A stretch of DNA of 64,000 nt from Acetobacteraceae bacterium (GCA_003151425.1 PLXO01000214.1:1-64000), one strand, 5' to 3'; counted from the first letter of the stretch, positions 1 to 8,220 are shown. Notes: generated by a model from the sequence alone, not told the origin. Numbers and translations: made by a program.

Positions 1-358
1 CCAGGCTGGCGGTCAGCGCGGTCGCTTCGGTGACCTTCAGACTGCCCTCGCCGGTCCAGTCGGTAGTGTGCAGCACGAAGCCGCGCGCGTTGTCGACCGG
101 TCCACCCTGGCAGAGCTGGATCTCGCGGGCCGGCGGCATCGGCGCGACCTCGAGCTGACGCAGCAGGTCGGCAAAGCTCGGCTTCTGCAACGGGCGGTTC
201 ACAACGATGCCCATGGCGCCTTCCGAGGTGTGCGCGCACAGGTAGATCACGCTCTGGGCAAAGCGCTCATCCCCCATCGCCGGCATGGCGATGAGCAGGT
301 GGCCCGTCAGGGATGTGTCCGCCGACGCCTCGTCCGGCTGCTTTGTCAGTCTGGCCAT
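1..358 (-). CDS. YqgE/AlgH family protein (UPF0301), C-terminus cut by window edge
   Basis: The frame read leftwards from the ATG at 356-358 gives at least 119 residues and runs off the window. The N-terminal half has the family pattern: a GHLLIAMPAM segment, then a serine-containing VIYLCAHTSEGAMGIVVNRP block, then a GGPVDNARGFVLH segment. Family members are about 180-200 residues, so roughly 40 percent is missing. The molecular role of YqgE/AlgH is not settled; the link to alginate regulation comes from Pseudomonas only. It lies divergent to the peroxiredoxin gene with about 120 bp between them. Confidence 0.88.
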   Translation of the reverse strand, partial: MARLTKQPDEASADTSLTGHLLIAMPAMGDERFAQSVIYLCAHTSEGAMGIVVNRPLQKPSFADLLRQLEVAPMPPAREIQLCQGGPVDNARGFVLHTTDWTGEGSLKVTEATALTASL

Positions 359-478
359 GGCGTCAATCTGGGACGCCCCGGCCCGCCACGCAAGCTCCGT
401 CGTGTGAGGGCGACGTGACTCTGGCGCCGGGGAAGGCTAGGAGTCGCGTATCGATCAGCCAACGGGAGAGGGTGTTCC

Positions 479-961
479 ATGTCAGTGAAGGTCGGCGATT
501 CCATTCCGTCCATGAAGCTCATGATGGGGACGGCGGAAGGCCCCAAGGAGGTCTCCACGGACGACCTCTTCAAGGGCAAGAAGGTGGTGATGTTCGCGGT
601 GCCGGGGGCGTTCACGCCGACGTGCAGCGCCAAGCACCTGCCGGGATTCGTGCAGAATGCAGATGCCATCAAAGCTAAAGGCGTGGACAGCGTGGTTTGT
701 GTCGCGGTGAACGACGTGTTCGTGATGGGCGCCTGGGGCAAGGACCAGGGCGTGGGCGACAAGATAGTGATGCTCTCGGATGGCTCGGCGGCGCTGACCA
801 AGGCGCTGGGGCTGGAGCTGGACCTGACCGCGCGTGGCCTCGGCGTCCGCAGCCAGCGCTATGCGCTGGTGGCCGAGAACGGCAAGGTGACGCATCTGGC
901 GGTCGAGGCGCCTGGCGGCTTCGAGGTCAGCAAGGCGGAGTCGATTCTCGCCGCCATTTGA
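479..961 (+). CDS. Peroxiredoxin, Prx5-like (AhpC/TSA superfamily)
   Basis: The 160-residue protein is a cytosolic thiol peroxidase that reduces H2O2 and organic or lipid hydroperoxides. The peroxidatic cysteine is about residue 49 in the motif PGAFTPTCS; a second cysteine at about residue 74 sits where many Prx5 proteins have one. The length matches the Prx5 group. The ATG is preceded by a purine-rich GGGAGAGG ribosome-binding site. The reductant (glutaredoxin or thioredoxin) is not encoded nearby, so the electron donor is unknown. Confidence 0.95.
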   Translation: MSVKVGDSIPSMKLMMGTAEGPKEVSTDDLFKGKKVVMFAVPGAFTPTCSAKHLPGFVQNADAIKAKGVDSVVCVAVNDVFVMGAWGKDQGVGDKIVMLSDGSAALTKALGLELDLTARGLGVRSQRYALVAENGKVTHLAVEAPGGFEVSKAESILAAI

Positions 962-1001
962 TTGGCGCGCTTGGGGTGTGAGGTGACGTTGGGGGCGGCG
1001 C

Positions 1002-1134
1002 ATTCTCCCCCTCCCCTTGAGGGAGGGGGTTGGGGGGAGGGGGCCGCGCGGGAGATTTCGGTGCGACCCTGGCGCCAACCCCTCCCAGCCTTGGTCCGCT
1101 TTGCGGCCCAAGCCCTCAAGGGGAGGGGGAGAAT
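1002..1134. repeat. GC-rich palindromic intergenic repeat, family A, copy 1
   Basis: The element starts with a C-rich run and CCTTGAGGGAGGGGG, and ends with the mirror image CCCTCAAGGGGAGGGGGAG. The right half holds TTGGTCCGCT followed by TTGCGGCCCAAG. It can fold into a large hairpin between the peroxiredoxin gene and the convergent amidohydrolase gene, where it could end transcription. Related copies lie at 31704, 40949, 45604, 54845 and 58464. Confidence 0.85.
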
Positions 1135-1146
1135 TCTGTGTTCATT

Positions 1147-2319
1147 CTACCCGCGCGGCAGTGACCGCTCGACCAGCCGGGCGAATACCGCGGAGCCATA
1201 CGGAATTGCGGCATCGTTGAAATTGTAGTGCGAATTGTGCACCGGGGCGCTGTCCTCGCCGTTGCCGATGTTGATGTAGGCGCCGGGCACCTTTTCCAGC
1301 ATGAAGGCGAAATCCTCGGACGCCATCGCCGGCGGCTTGGCGCGGTCGACATGGGCCTCGCCTACCAGCTCGGCGGCGGCGTCGGCGATCGCCTCGGTGT
1401 GCCCGGCGTGGTTTACCAGCGGGGCGAAGATCGTGCGGAAATCGAGGCTCGCAGTGGCGCCGAAGGCGGTGGCCGTTCCGGTGGTGACGCGGCGCATCGC
1501 TCCCTCCATCTTGGTCAATGTCTCGCGCCGCATCGCGCGCACGGTGCCGGCGAGTGTCGCGGTTTCCGGAATGACATTGTAGGCGTTGCCCGCCAGCACG
1601 CGCGTGACGCTGAGCACCGCGCTGTCCCAAGCCGAGATGTTGCGCGCGACGATCGATTGCAGCGCGGTGCCGATGTGGCAGGCGACCAGGGTTGAATCGA
1701 CGCTCTCCTCGGGTCGTGCGCCGTGTGCGCCCTTGCCGGTGACGGCGATGTCGAAGAACGCGCCGCCGGCCATCGCCGGACCCGGGCAGATCGCGTATTT
1801 GCCCACCGCCATGCCGGGCCGATTGTGCAGGCCGTAGACGGCATCGCAAGGGAAACGTTCGAACAGGCCATCGTTCAGCATGGCGAGCGCGCCGCCGATG
1901 CCTTCCTCGCCGGGTTGGAAGATGAGGTGGACCGTGCCGTTGAAGTTGCGCGTTTCCGCCAGGTAGCGCGCGGCGCCGAGCAGCATGGTGGTGTGGCCGT
2001 CGTGGCCGCAGGCGTGCATGCGGCCACTGTTGCGGCTGCTGTAGGCCAGGTTGGTTTCCTCCTCGATCGGCAGCGCATCCATGTCGGCCCGCAGGCCGAT
2101 CTTTTGGGTTCCGTCGCCGGCGCGCAACACGCCCACCACACCGGTGCCGCCGACGCCGGCATGCACCTCGATCCCCAGCTCGGTCAGCTTTTTCGCCACC
2201 AGCTCCGCGGTGCGGTGCTCTTCCAGGCCGAGCTCCGGGTGGGCGTGGATGTCGTGCCGGATCGCGGTCAGCTCGGCATGAAAGCCGCGGATATGCTCGA
2301 TCGGATTACTGTCGGCCAT
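1147..2319 (-). CDS. M20-family amidohydrolase (hippurate hydrolase-like)
   Basis: This 390-residue protein is a metal-dependent N-acyl amino acid or amide hydrolase of subfamily M20D. Metal-binding motifs are visible: MHACGHDGHT near residue 100, a QPGEEG segment with the likely catalytic Glu, and HNRPG in the middle. A dimerisation-type insert follows (GKGAHGARPEE). I chose the ATG at 2317-2319 because the upstream 35 codons look non-coding and family members begin just before this point. Hippurate, N-acetyl and indole-acyl amino acids are all possible substrates. No dedicated transporter is next to it. Confidence 0.93.
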   Translation of the reverse strand: MADSNPIEHIRGFHAELTAIRHDIHAHPELGLEEHRTAELVAKKLTELGIEVHAGVGGTGVVGVLRAGDGTQKIGLRADMDALPIEEETNLAYSSRNSGRMHACGHDGHTTMLLGAARYLAETRNFNGTVHLIFQPGEEGIGGALAMLNDGLFERFPCDAVYGLHNRPGMAVGKYAICPGPAMAGGAFFDIAVTGKGAHGARPEESVDSTLVACHIGTALQSIVARNISAWDSAVLSVTRVLAGNAYNVIPETATLAGTVRAMRRETLTKMEGAMRRVTTGTATAFGATASLDFRTIFAPLVNHAGHTEAIADAAAELVGEAHVDRAKPPAMASEDFAFMLEKVPGAYINIGNGEDSAPVHNSHYNFNDAAIPYGSAVFARLVERSLPRG

Positions 2320-2420
2320 GCGGGGGATCCTTCGCGACGGAGGGGGCGAGTGTGCGCAGTCCCCCGGCATGCGTTCAAGCCCCGGATCCGACCCGAATGA
2401 CCTGGGATGGATCGTGGTCC

Positions 2421-2460
2421 GCAAGCAGGATCACCACGAAGACACGAAGACCACGAAGCA
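2421..2460 (+). repeat. Short-period repeat arm (family H), left arm of the 2.4/4.9-kb pair
   Basis: The arm reads GCAAGCAGGATCACCACGAA followed by periodic GACACGAAG and ACCACGAAG units. Its reverse complement recurs almost exactly at 4934-4974. On the inner side (about 2466-2490) lies a GC-rich core, TGGCGCTCCGCGCGCAGCGC, which resembles the loop core of the hairpin elements at 30.2 kb and 61.5 kb. Confidence 0.85.
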
Positions 2461-2629
2461 AGGCAATCGATGGCGCTCCGCGCGCAGCGCATTCACCTCA
2501 CCTCTGGGAGCTGTGAGAGGCCACGGCGACCACCTGGACGGTCATCCTCGGGGGGTCAGCCCACGCGGCATAGGTCCGGCCCTCCGATGCGCGCATAATG
2601 CCAAGGTCACTCTAGGATAGGATCGCGTC

Positions 2630-2863
2630 ATGATACCACTCAACCGCTTCGAGACTCTTTTAGACAAGGACCTTTCGGGCCATCCGAAACGGGCTTTGCG
2701 GGATGTTGCAGACACCGCATACGCGTGCAAGGTCTGGTTCGAGTGCTACCTCGTAACGGATGGCGGCAAGGTTCCGTTCACTGGCGCGGACGTGATCGCT
2801 ATGACCAAGTTGGTTTTGGCGCGCGAAGACGCAATGGTGGCCGCCGAAGAATCCGATGGATGA
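2630..2863 (+). CDS. Small hypothetical protein, first gene of the DUF2971 cassette
   Basis: I do not recognise this 77-residue protein. It starts at an ATG after GGATCGCGTC and has no signal peptide or membrane segment. The composition is that of a soluble globular protein (WFECYLVTDGGKVPF in the middle, acidic C-terminus). Its stop overlaps the start of the next small gene by 8 bases, so the genes from here to the DUF2971 gene form a tight overlapping series and are probably co-translated. GC content is lower than in the flanking metabolic genes, which suggests transfer. Confidence 0.6.
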   Translation: MIPLNRFETLLDKDLSGHPKRALRDVADTAYACKVWFECYLVTDGGKVPFTGADVIAMTKLVLAREDAMVAAEESDG

Positions 2864-2981
2864 CGCAGGTGGACGACGACCCGATATGATCAAGCGCCGC
2901 GACCGTGGCGACCGGATGTTGCGGGAGATCGTCCGCAGTTATAACGTGAACCACTACACGATTTCGAGGCTTGCACCATGA
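2856..2981 (+). CDS. 41-residue helix-turn-helix mini-protein (resolvase-type HTH)
   Basis: The ORF starts at ATG 2856, overlaps the previous gene by 8 bases and overlaps the DUF2971 start in an ATGA. The second half, MLREIVRSYNVNHYTISRL, matches the C-terminal HTH of serine recombinases, in which a helix of the type IARSYNVSHSTISRL binds DNA. The catalytic recombinase domain is absent. It could be a free-standing HTH protein of the kind often predicted in alphaproteobacteria, or a remnant of a resolvase. A shorter start at ATG 2886 is possible. Confidence 0.6.
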   Translation: MDDAGGRRPDMIKRRDRGDRMLREIVRSYNVNHYTISRLAP

Positions 2982-3808
2982 GCGCCACCACCGAGCCGCT
3001 AGAGCCAACAAAGCGACCCGATTTTTTCTATAAATATCGCCCCTTGGGAAGCGATCTTGAGAGACAAAGGCTGCTTCAGATCGTCGAAACCAGCAAAATC
3101 TACTATGCGTCACCAGCAAGTTTTAATGACCCATTCGATTGCAAGGTTCCACCAGTGGGGTCATTCGACCCATACTTTCTCCGATATCTAATTGCAGCAC
3201 AAAACGCTAAGAGCGACGAGGACCATGCGGAAGTCTACTGGAAATTCCTTGCCATAGGATCTAGAACGGAGACCGAACGAAATGCAATGCACGCAGATTT
3301 GAGTGCAGCGGAGTACGTCGAATTCAAAGCCTTTGTCGAGAGAATCCGGCACAAGGTCAACGAGGCAGGCGTGCTCTCTTTTTCTGCCATAAATGACAAC
3401 ACGCTTATGTGGTCACATTATGCAGATCATCACAGAGGCGTATGTCTAGGGTTCTCATTAGAGAAGTGGCCGGAAATGAAATTAGCTCTATATCCCGTAA
3501 CATATTCGGTTCAACGTCTTCCCCTAAAGTTCGACGAACAGAGCTTTAGAGACGGGCGACTTATACAAGCCATAGCTTATACAAAGGATCAGTCGTGGTG
3601 TTATGAACAGGAGTGGCGAGTCTCGGGCAAGGCCCCTGGAGAGTTTTCGTTTCCCTCTGATGCACTAGTCGGGATCGTCTTCGGCTGCATGACCTCCGAT
3701 GCAGACAAGGCCCGTGTAAGGCGCGCTGTAGTAGGTAGAAGTCACGTTGTGCTCTATCAAGCTAGGATGAAGGAGAAGGACTTTGGACTAGACATTCTCC
3801 CCTGCTGA
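2978..3808 (+). CDS. DUF2971 domain-containing protein
   Basis: The 276-residue protein shows the DUF2971 hallmarks: FFYKYRPLGS at the start, a YYASPASFNDPFDCK segment near residue 45, and LMWSHYADHHRGVCLGF near residue 145. A late EQEWRV motif follows. The biochemical function of the family is not established. No signal peptide or membrane helix is seen. The base composition is clearly more AT-rich than the neighbourhood, which marks it as acquired. It is the last gene of a three-gene overlapping series and sits between inverted repeat arms at 2421 and 4934. Confidence 0.9.
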   Translation: MSATTEPLEPTKRPDFFYKYRPLGSDLERQRLLQIVETSKIYYASPASFNDPFDCKVPPVGSFDPYFLRYLIAAQNAKSDEDHAEVYWKFLAIGSRTETERNAMHADLSAAEYVEFKAFVERIRHKVNEAGVLSFSAINDNTLMWSHYADHHRGVCLGFSLEKWPEMKLALYPVTYSVQRLPLKFDEQSFRDGRLIQAIAYTKDQSWCYEQEWRVSGKAPGEFSFPSDALVGIVFGCMTSDADKARVRRAVVGRSHVVLYQARMKEKDFGLDILPC

Positions 3809-4090
3809 ATATTCATAGAGCGGCCTTATGCGACTCCACTGCGACGGCTCCGTCGTGGGCTGGATAGGAAGACCAGTACATTAGGCTTGCCCAGCAGTTC
3901 CTGCGGCAGCGGCAGGTCGGCGCAGTGCGGGTCGAGAACCGTGCGGCGCGCCCACTCCGCGAAAGCGCTAAAGACTGGACGACCCTGCAACGCTTGGCCA
4001 TCGCCCTCGACCACCTCCGCCGATCGTGCTACACTAGATGTGCCGTTACGTGTTGGTCTGAATCAATGCAGCGGACGGGAGCACGTCGCT
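3809..4090. other. Intergenic stretch, possible gene remnant on minus strand
   Basis: No convincing gene is seen. On the minus strand an open frame from a GTG at 4014 down to 3826 encodes 62 residues including WARRTVLDPHCADLPLPQEL. That is protein-like but matches no family I know, so it may be a remnant of a lost gene. A ribosome-binding site for the next gene (ACGGGAG) is at its right end. Confidence 0.35.
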
Positions 4091-4510
4091 ATGTCTGATA
4101 AGGGATTCACTTTCGGAAGGCGGATGACAGTGAGACGCCACGCGGCGTTGGCGGCAGCCGCCATTCTGTGTTTGTCGTCCTTTGCGGAGGCGCAGAAGCC
4201 TGCCGAGAAAGCCTCGCCGCGCAGTAATCCGTTCGAGCGCATCTTCGAATACACCTTATTCAACCAGACGCTGCCAGACGGAAAGCATCCAGTCTGGGTA
4301 TATTACCAGGGTAAGGAGATGCTGGTACGCGTCGTAATGCCCTCGCTTGAGATGTGCGTTGTTACCCCGCGCTCGGAAGCAGATTTGGGCGTGATCAAAT
4401 CAGGGAACTATGATGTGATCCCTAAGGAACAATGGGACATGCCCATGCAAATCTGGCAAGCAGCCTTTCAGCGGGACTTACTCGTCCACGACCGACTCCA
4501 GCTTTGCTAG
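4091..4510 (+). CDS. Small secreted hypothetical protein
   Basis: The 139-residue product has a clear Sec-type signal peptide: a basic start (GRRMTVRRH), a hydrophobic AALAAAAILCLSS stretch and an AEA cleavage site near residue 35. The mature part of about 100 residues, beginning QKPAEKASPR, includes FNQTLPDGKHPVWVYYQGK and belongs to no family I recognise. The start at 4091 is favoured by the GGGAG nine bases upstream; a second ATG lies at 4124. It is in the same low-GC patch as the DUF2971 cassette, but 280 bp separate them, so it is probably a separate transcript. Confidence 0.6.
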   Translation: MSDKGFTFGRRMTVRRHAALAAAAILCLSSFAEAQKPAEKASPRSNPFERIFEYTLFNQTLPDGKHPVWVYYQGKEMLVRVVMPSLEMCVVTPRSEADLGVIKSGNYDVIPKEQWDMPMQIWQAAFQRDLLVHDRLQLC

Positions 4511-4933
4511 TCCTGGCAGGTTCGTCGCGCTACAGGTGATCAATAACTGTTGGGCCGATGGCTTCAACGATTGCCCCCGGCGCGACCATGCCGTGGATGA
4601 CGGGCAGCACGGGCCCACCATCGCCACGACTGACAGGCTACGGCGCACGCTGGAGGGCCTGGAGGCGGCGGGCGCGTCAAACGTGATGCGGCTCGGCGCC
4701 GAGGCGCTGGAGGGCCTTCCTGGAGGCGCTGGAGGTAGGTTCGGCCCGGCAGCGCAAAGCCTACCGGGCCGGCGCCGCGCACGTTCGGCAGAGGGCGCAC
4801 GCGGGATAGGTCCGGCAGCACTCCGCCGAACGTATCGGCAGCCGAGTGCGCCGGCTGGCGCACATGTCACCATGCGGCCATGCAAGCAGGAACGGCAGGC
4901 AATGACTCCTGATCCGACTCCCGTGCACTTCCC
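4511..4933. other. Non-coding stretch with duplicated short motifs
   Basis: I see no gene. The stretch has GC-rich imperfect repeats (GGAGGCG-type and GTTCGGC-type motifs around 4660-4860) and ends at the inverted arm at 4934. Confidence 0.4.
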
Positions 4934-4974
4934 TGCTTCGTGGTCTTCGTGTCTTCGTGGTGAACCCTGCTTGC
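4934..4974 (-). repeat. Short-period repeat arm (family H), right arm of the 2.4/4.9-kb pair
   Basis: The reverse complement of this stretch reads GCAAGCAGGGTTCACCACGA and then the same periodic CGAAG units as 2421-2460, with only one or two differences over 40 bases. The two arms point at each other across the DUF2971 and secreted-protein genes. Confidence 0.85.
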
Positions 4975-4991
4975 GGTGCATCAGCGCCCGG

Positions 4992-6377
4992 TCATCGGAC
5001 CAGTGCACCGCGAGCGCGCAGCCGGAACATCGGCGCGTGGTCGGGCTGCGTGGTGACGACGGCGACCGGCAGCACCGGTGTGGTGTCCACGCGCGCGATG
5101 TGGAAACTGCAGGTCAGCGCGGCCAGCACCAGCGTCGCTTCGGCGAGGGCGAATTGCGCGCCGACGCAGACGCGCGGGCCGGCGCCGAACGGCAGATAGG
5201 CGAAGCGCGGCGGGGGCGGCGCGTCGGGCAGAAATCGCGTGGGGTCGAACGCGTCGGGATCGCGCCACAGGCGGTGGTGCCGGTGCAGCACCCAGGGGGC
5301 GATCATCACCACCGCGCCGCGCGGGATGTCGATCTCGCCGTACCGATCCGCGGCGATCGCCTGGCGCACGATGACGAAGGCTGGCGGATAGAGGCGCAGC
5401 GTTTCGCTGACGACGGCGCGGGTGAAGGGCAGGTGTTCGACCGCCTCGGTGGCATGTTCCGCTGACAGATCGAGCGTTGCGGCCTCGGCGGCGATGCGCG
5501 CCTGCGCGTCGGGCGCGGCGGCGAGCAGGGTCATGGCCCAGAACAGGGCGACCGCGGTCGTTTCGTGCCCGGCAAGGATCATCGTGGCGACCTGGTCGCG
5601 CAGTTCGTCGCGGCTGAACGCGGCGCCGGTGTCCGGATCGCGTGCGGCGCGCAGCAGGTCGAACAGGTCGCGCGGGGTCCCGGTGGCCGGGGCGGCCATG
5701 CGCGCGCGCATGATGCTGTCGATCAGCGCCATCCAGCGGCGCTGGAAGCGGCGGCGGCCGAGGTCGCGGGGCGTAACGATCGAGGCCGGCAGCAGCATGT
5801 CGAGCAGCGTCGGCCTTGCGTAGTGGGCGTACTCGGTCAGCATAGCGCGCATCGCGGCACCGTATTGCCGCGTCTCCAGCGAGAACATCGAGCGTCCGGC
5901 GATGTCCAGAGCTAGGGTCTGCATCGTTGCGAGCAGATCGATCGGCTGGTTGGCGAGCGCAATGAGCGCCGACAGTCGGGCGACGGTTTCCTCGGTCGCC
6001 GTGACGATGTGGCGCGTCAGCAGGGGCAACATGCGCGGCGCCAGCGCGGGAGCGATCGTGCGACGCTGGTGTCGCCATGCCTCGCCGGTGCTGAGCAGCA
6101 GCCCGTCACCGGTGATCGGGCGCAGGATGCGGATCGAGGCATGCGTGCGACGGTAGTTGTCCGCGTTGTCCACCAGGACGTGACGGATCGCGGCGGGCGC
6201 GCTGATCAGCACGTTGGTGCCGCTGAGCAGGGAGCGGCGCACGACGTCCTGCTGGTACGCGGCTTCCGGCCACATGCTCAGTGCATTGGCGCGGATAGCG
6301 CGCAGGAAGCCGAAGAACGACAGCGGTTGCGCGGGCGTCGCCGGTCTCGGTGGTACGAACAGTGCGTGCGCACTCAT
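4992..6377 (-). CDS. Cytochrome P450
   Basis: The 461-residue haem-thiolate monooxygenase has all core motifs. AGHETTA is the I-helix oxygen-activation site (about residue 270), ETLRLYPP is the ExxR helix, and FGAGPRVCVG carries the haem-ligating Cys at about residue 404. There is no signal peptide or N-terminal membrane anchor, so it is a soluble class I-type bacterial enzyme needing a ferredoxin and reductase; none is adjacent. The ATG at 6375-6377 gives the expected length. It is divergent from a thiolase-fold gene 139 bp away, which suggests, but does not prove, a shared catabolic role. Confidence 0.95.
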   Translation of the reverse strand: MSAHALFVPPRPATPAQPLSFFGFLRAIRANALSMWPEAAYQQDVVRRSLLSGTNVLISAPAAIRHVLVDNADNYRRTHASIRILRPITGDGLLLSTGEAWRHQRRTIAPALAPRMLPLLTRHIVTATEETVARLSALIALANQPIDLLATMQTLALDIAGRSMFSLETRQYGAAMRAMLTEYAHYARPTLLDMLLPASIVTPRDLGRRRFQRRWMALIDSIMRARMAAPATGTPRDLFDLLRAARDPDTGAAFSRDELRDQVATMILAGHETTAVALFWAMTLLAAAPDAQARIAAEAATLDLSAEHATEAVEHLPFTRAVVSETLRLYPPAFVIVRQAIAADRYGEIDIPRGAVVMIAPWVLHRHHRLWRDPDAFDPTRFLPDAPPPPRFAYLPFGAGPRVCVGAQFALAEATLVLAALTCSFHIARVDTTPVLPVAVVTTQPDHAPMFRLRARGALVR

Positions 6378-6516
6378 GCGCGGTCGGAACCTCCGTGTGG
6401 GCCGTCTGTCGTTGTAAGCCATCCGTCCCGGTGGGCCGTCTGGCGCGACAGCTACTGATCGGTATACTCGCGCGGCATCGACCGGATGGGAACGAAATTC
6501 GCAAGGGAGTGGACGC

Positions 6517-7686
6517 ATGAGTTTGAAAGGGGCGGCCTACATCGTCGGCGCCTTCGAGCATCCGACGCGCAAGGCGAGCGACAAGTCGGTGGCGCTGCTG
6601 CATGCCGAATGCGCCAAGGGCGCACTGGAGGATGCCGGCCTGAGCAAGGACGACGTCGACGGGTATTACTGCGCCGGCGACGCGCCGGGGCTGGGGCCGT
6701 TGTCGATGGTCGACTACATGAACCTGAAGTGCCGGCATGTGGATTCCACCGATGTCGGCGGCTCGTCCTATCAGGTGGCGGTCGGCCACGCGATGGAAGC
6801 GATCGCCGCGGGACGTTGCAGCATCGCGCTGATCACGCTGTCCGGGCGGCCGCGCAGCGAGGGCATGGCGACCGGCACCGCGCCGCGCGCCGGCAGCCCG
6901 GCGCAGCCCGAGGTGCAGTTCGAATTCCCCTACGGGCCTGCCACGGCGAACATGTACGCCATGTGCGCGACACGGCACATGTACGAATACGGCACCACCA
7001 GCGAGCAGCTCGCCTGGATCAAGGTGGCGGCGTCGCATCATGCGCAGCACAACCCGCACGCGATGCTGCGCAATGTGGTGACGGTCGAGGACGTGGTGGG
7101 CTCGCCGATGGTGGCGACGCCGCTGCATCGGCTGGATTGTTGCGTGATCAGCGACGGCGGCGGCGCGCTGATCGTCACGAGCCCGGAGATCGCCAAAAGC
7201 CTGAAGCGGCCGTTGGTGAAGGTGATCGGCGTCGGTGAATCGCCGAAGCACCAGATGGGCGGCGATATCGACCTGGTGTATTCCGCGGCGCGCTGGTCGG
7301 GGCCGCCGGCGTGGGAGATGGCGGGGATCAAGCCGTCCGACATCAAGTATGCCTCGATCTACGACAGCTTCACCATCACCGTGCTGATGCAGTTGGAGGA
7401 CCTTGGGTTCTGCGAGAAGGGCCAGGGGGGGAAATTCGTTGCGGATGGCAACTTGATCTCGGGCGTCGGCAAGCTGCCGTTCAACACCGACGGCGGCGGG
7501 CTATGCAACAACCACCCGGCCAACCGCGGCGGCATCACCAAGATCATCGAGGCGGTGCGCCAGTTGCGCGGCGAGGCGCATCCGGCGGTGCAGGTGAAGA
7601 ACTGCGACCTGGCGATCGCGCATGGCACGGGCGGCTCGCTCGGCACGCGGCATTGCGGCAGCACCGTCATTCTGGAGCGGGAGTGA
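6517..7686 (+). CDS. Thiolase-fold protein lacking the nucleophilic Cys (SCP-x/Ltp2-like)
   Basis: The 389-residue protein has the thiolase fold. Where true thiolases have the acyl-accepting Cys, this one reads STDVGGSSYQVAVGHA. It keeps NNHPANRGG and a late HGTGGSLGTRHC motif. A YDSFT motif near residue 288 resembles the Ltp2-type retro-aldolases, which use tyrosines and act with a DUF35 partner. Known relatives of that pair cleave side-chain acyl-CoA intermediates. The partner gene starts 5 bases downstream. A normal acetyl-CoA acetyltransferase role is therefore unlikely. An AAGGGAG site precedes the ATG. Confidence 0.88.
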   Translation: MSLKGAAYIVGAFEHPTRKASDKSVALLHAECAKGALEDAGLSKDDVDGYYCAGDAPGLGPLSMVDYMNLKCRHVDSTDVGGSSYQVAVGHAMEAIAAGRCSIALITLSGRPRSEGMATGTAPRAGSPAQPEVQFEFPYGPATANMYAMCATRHMYEYGTTSEQLAWIKVAASHHAQHNPHAMLRNVVTVEDVVGSPMVATPLHRLDCCVISDGGGALIVTSPEIAKSLKRPLVKVIGVGESPKHQMGGDIDLVYSAARWSGPPAWEMAGIKPSDIKYASIYDSFTITVLMQLEDLGFCEKGQGGKFVADGNLISGVGKLPFNTDGGGLCNNHPANRGGITKIIEAVRQLRGEAHPAVQVKNCDLAIAHGTGGSLGTRHCGSTVILERE

Positions 7687-7691
7687 TTGAG

Positions 7692-8093
7692 ATGGCTTAC
7701 GTACAGCGCAAAGTTCCGTTCATCGGATCGATTGAGACCAACCCGGAGACGAAACCGTTCTGGGAGGGCTGCGCCGCGGGCAAGCTGCTGGTGCCAAAAT
7801 GCACCGCGTGCGGCAAGAGCCACTGGTACCCGCGGGGGCTTTGCCCGCATTGCTTCAGCGACAAGTTGGAGTGGGTCGCGGCCTCGGGGAAGGGGAAGAT
7901 CTATACGCTCAGCGTGATGGAGCGGGCGGAGGTGCCGTATGCGATCGCTTACGTGACGCTGACGGAAGGACCTTCGATGATGACCAATATCGTCGATTGC
8001 GATCTGGGGGCGTTGAAGATCGGCCAGGAGGTCAAGTTGAAGTTTGTGCCGAGCGAGGGCGGGCCGCCGATGCCGATGTTTACACCGGGTTGA
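7692..8093 (+). CDS. DUF35 OB-fold, zinc-ribbon protein (partner of thiolase-fold protein)
   Basis: The 133-residue protein has an N-terminal helix region (NPETKPFWEGCAAGKLL), a rubredoxin-like zinc ribbon with CTAC and CPHC pairs at about residues 37-55, and an OB-fold C-terminal half (KIYTLSVMER onward). Such proteins bind acyl-CoA and form obligate complexes with thiolase-fold partners. The gene begins 5 bases after the thiolase-fold gene, so the two are co-transcribed and probably translationally coupled. Confidence 0.92.
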   Translation: MAYVQRKVPFIGSIETNPETKPFWEGCAAGKLLVPKCTACGKSHWYPRGLCPHCFSDKLEWVAASGKGKIYTLSVMERAEVPYAIAYVTLTEGPSMMTNIVDCDLGALKIGQEVKLKFVPSEGGPPMPMFTPG

Positions 8094-8220
8094 GTGGAGT
8101 CCGTCCCTTTTCGTCATGGTCGGGCTTGTCCCGGCCATCTATCGCGGCAGAGTGCCGCTACGGATGCCCGGGTCAAGCCCGGCCATGACGAGGAGAGACG
8201 CAGACGAAGCAAAAAGGAAC
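8094..8220. repeat. REP-type palindrome (family B), copy 1, with upstream region of the binding-protein gene
   Basis: From 8112 to 8190 the sequence carries GTCATGGTCGGGCTTGTCCC and, after a short spacer, the inverted partner GGGTCAAGCCCGGCCATGAC. This is the GTCATGGCCGGGCTTGACCC type of repeat seen again at 24991, 49216 and 61377. It lies between the DUF35 gene and the binding-protein gene. Confidence 0.85.
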
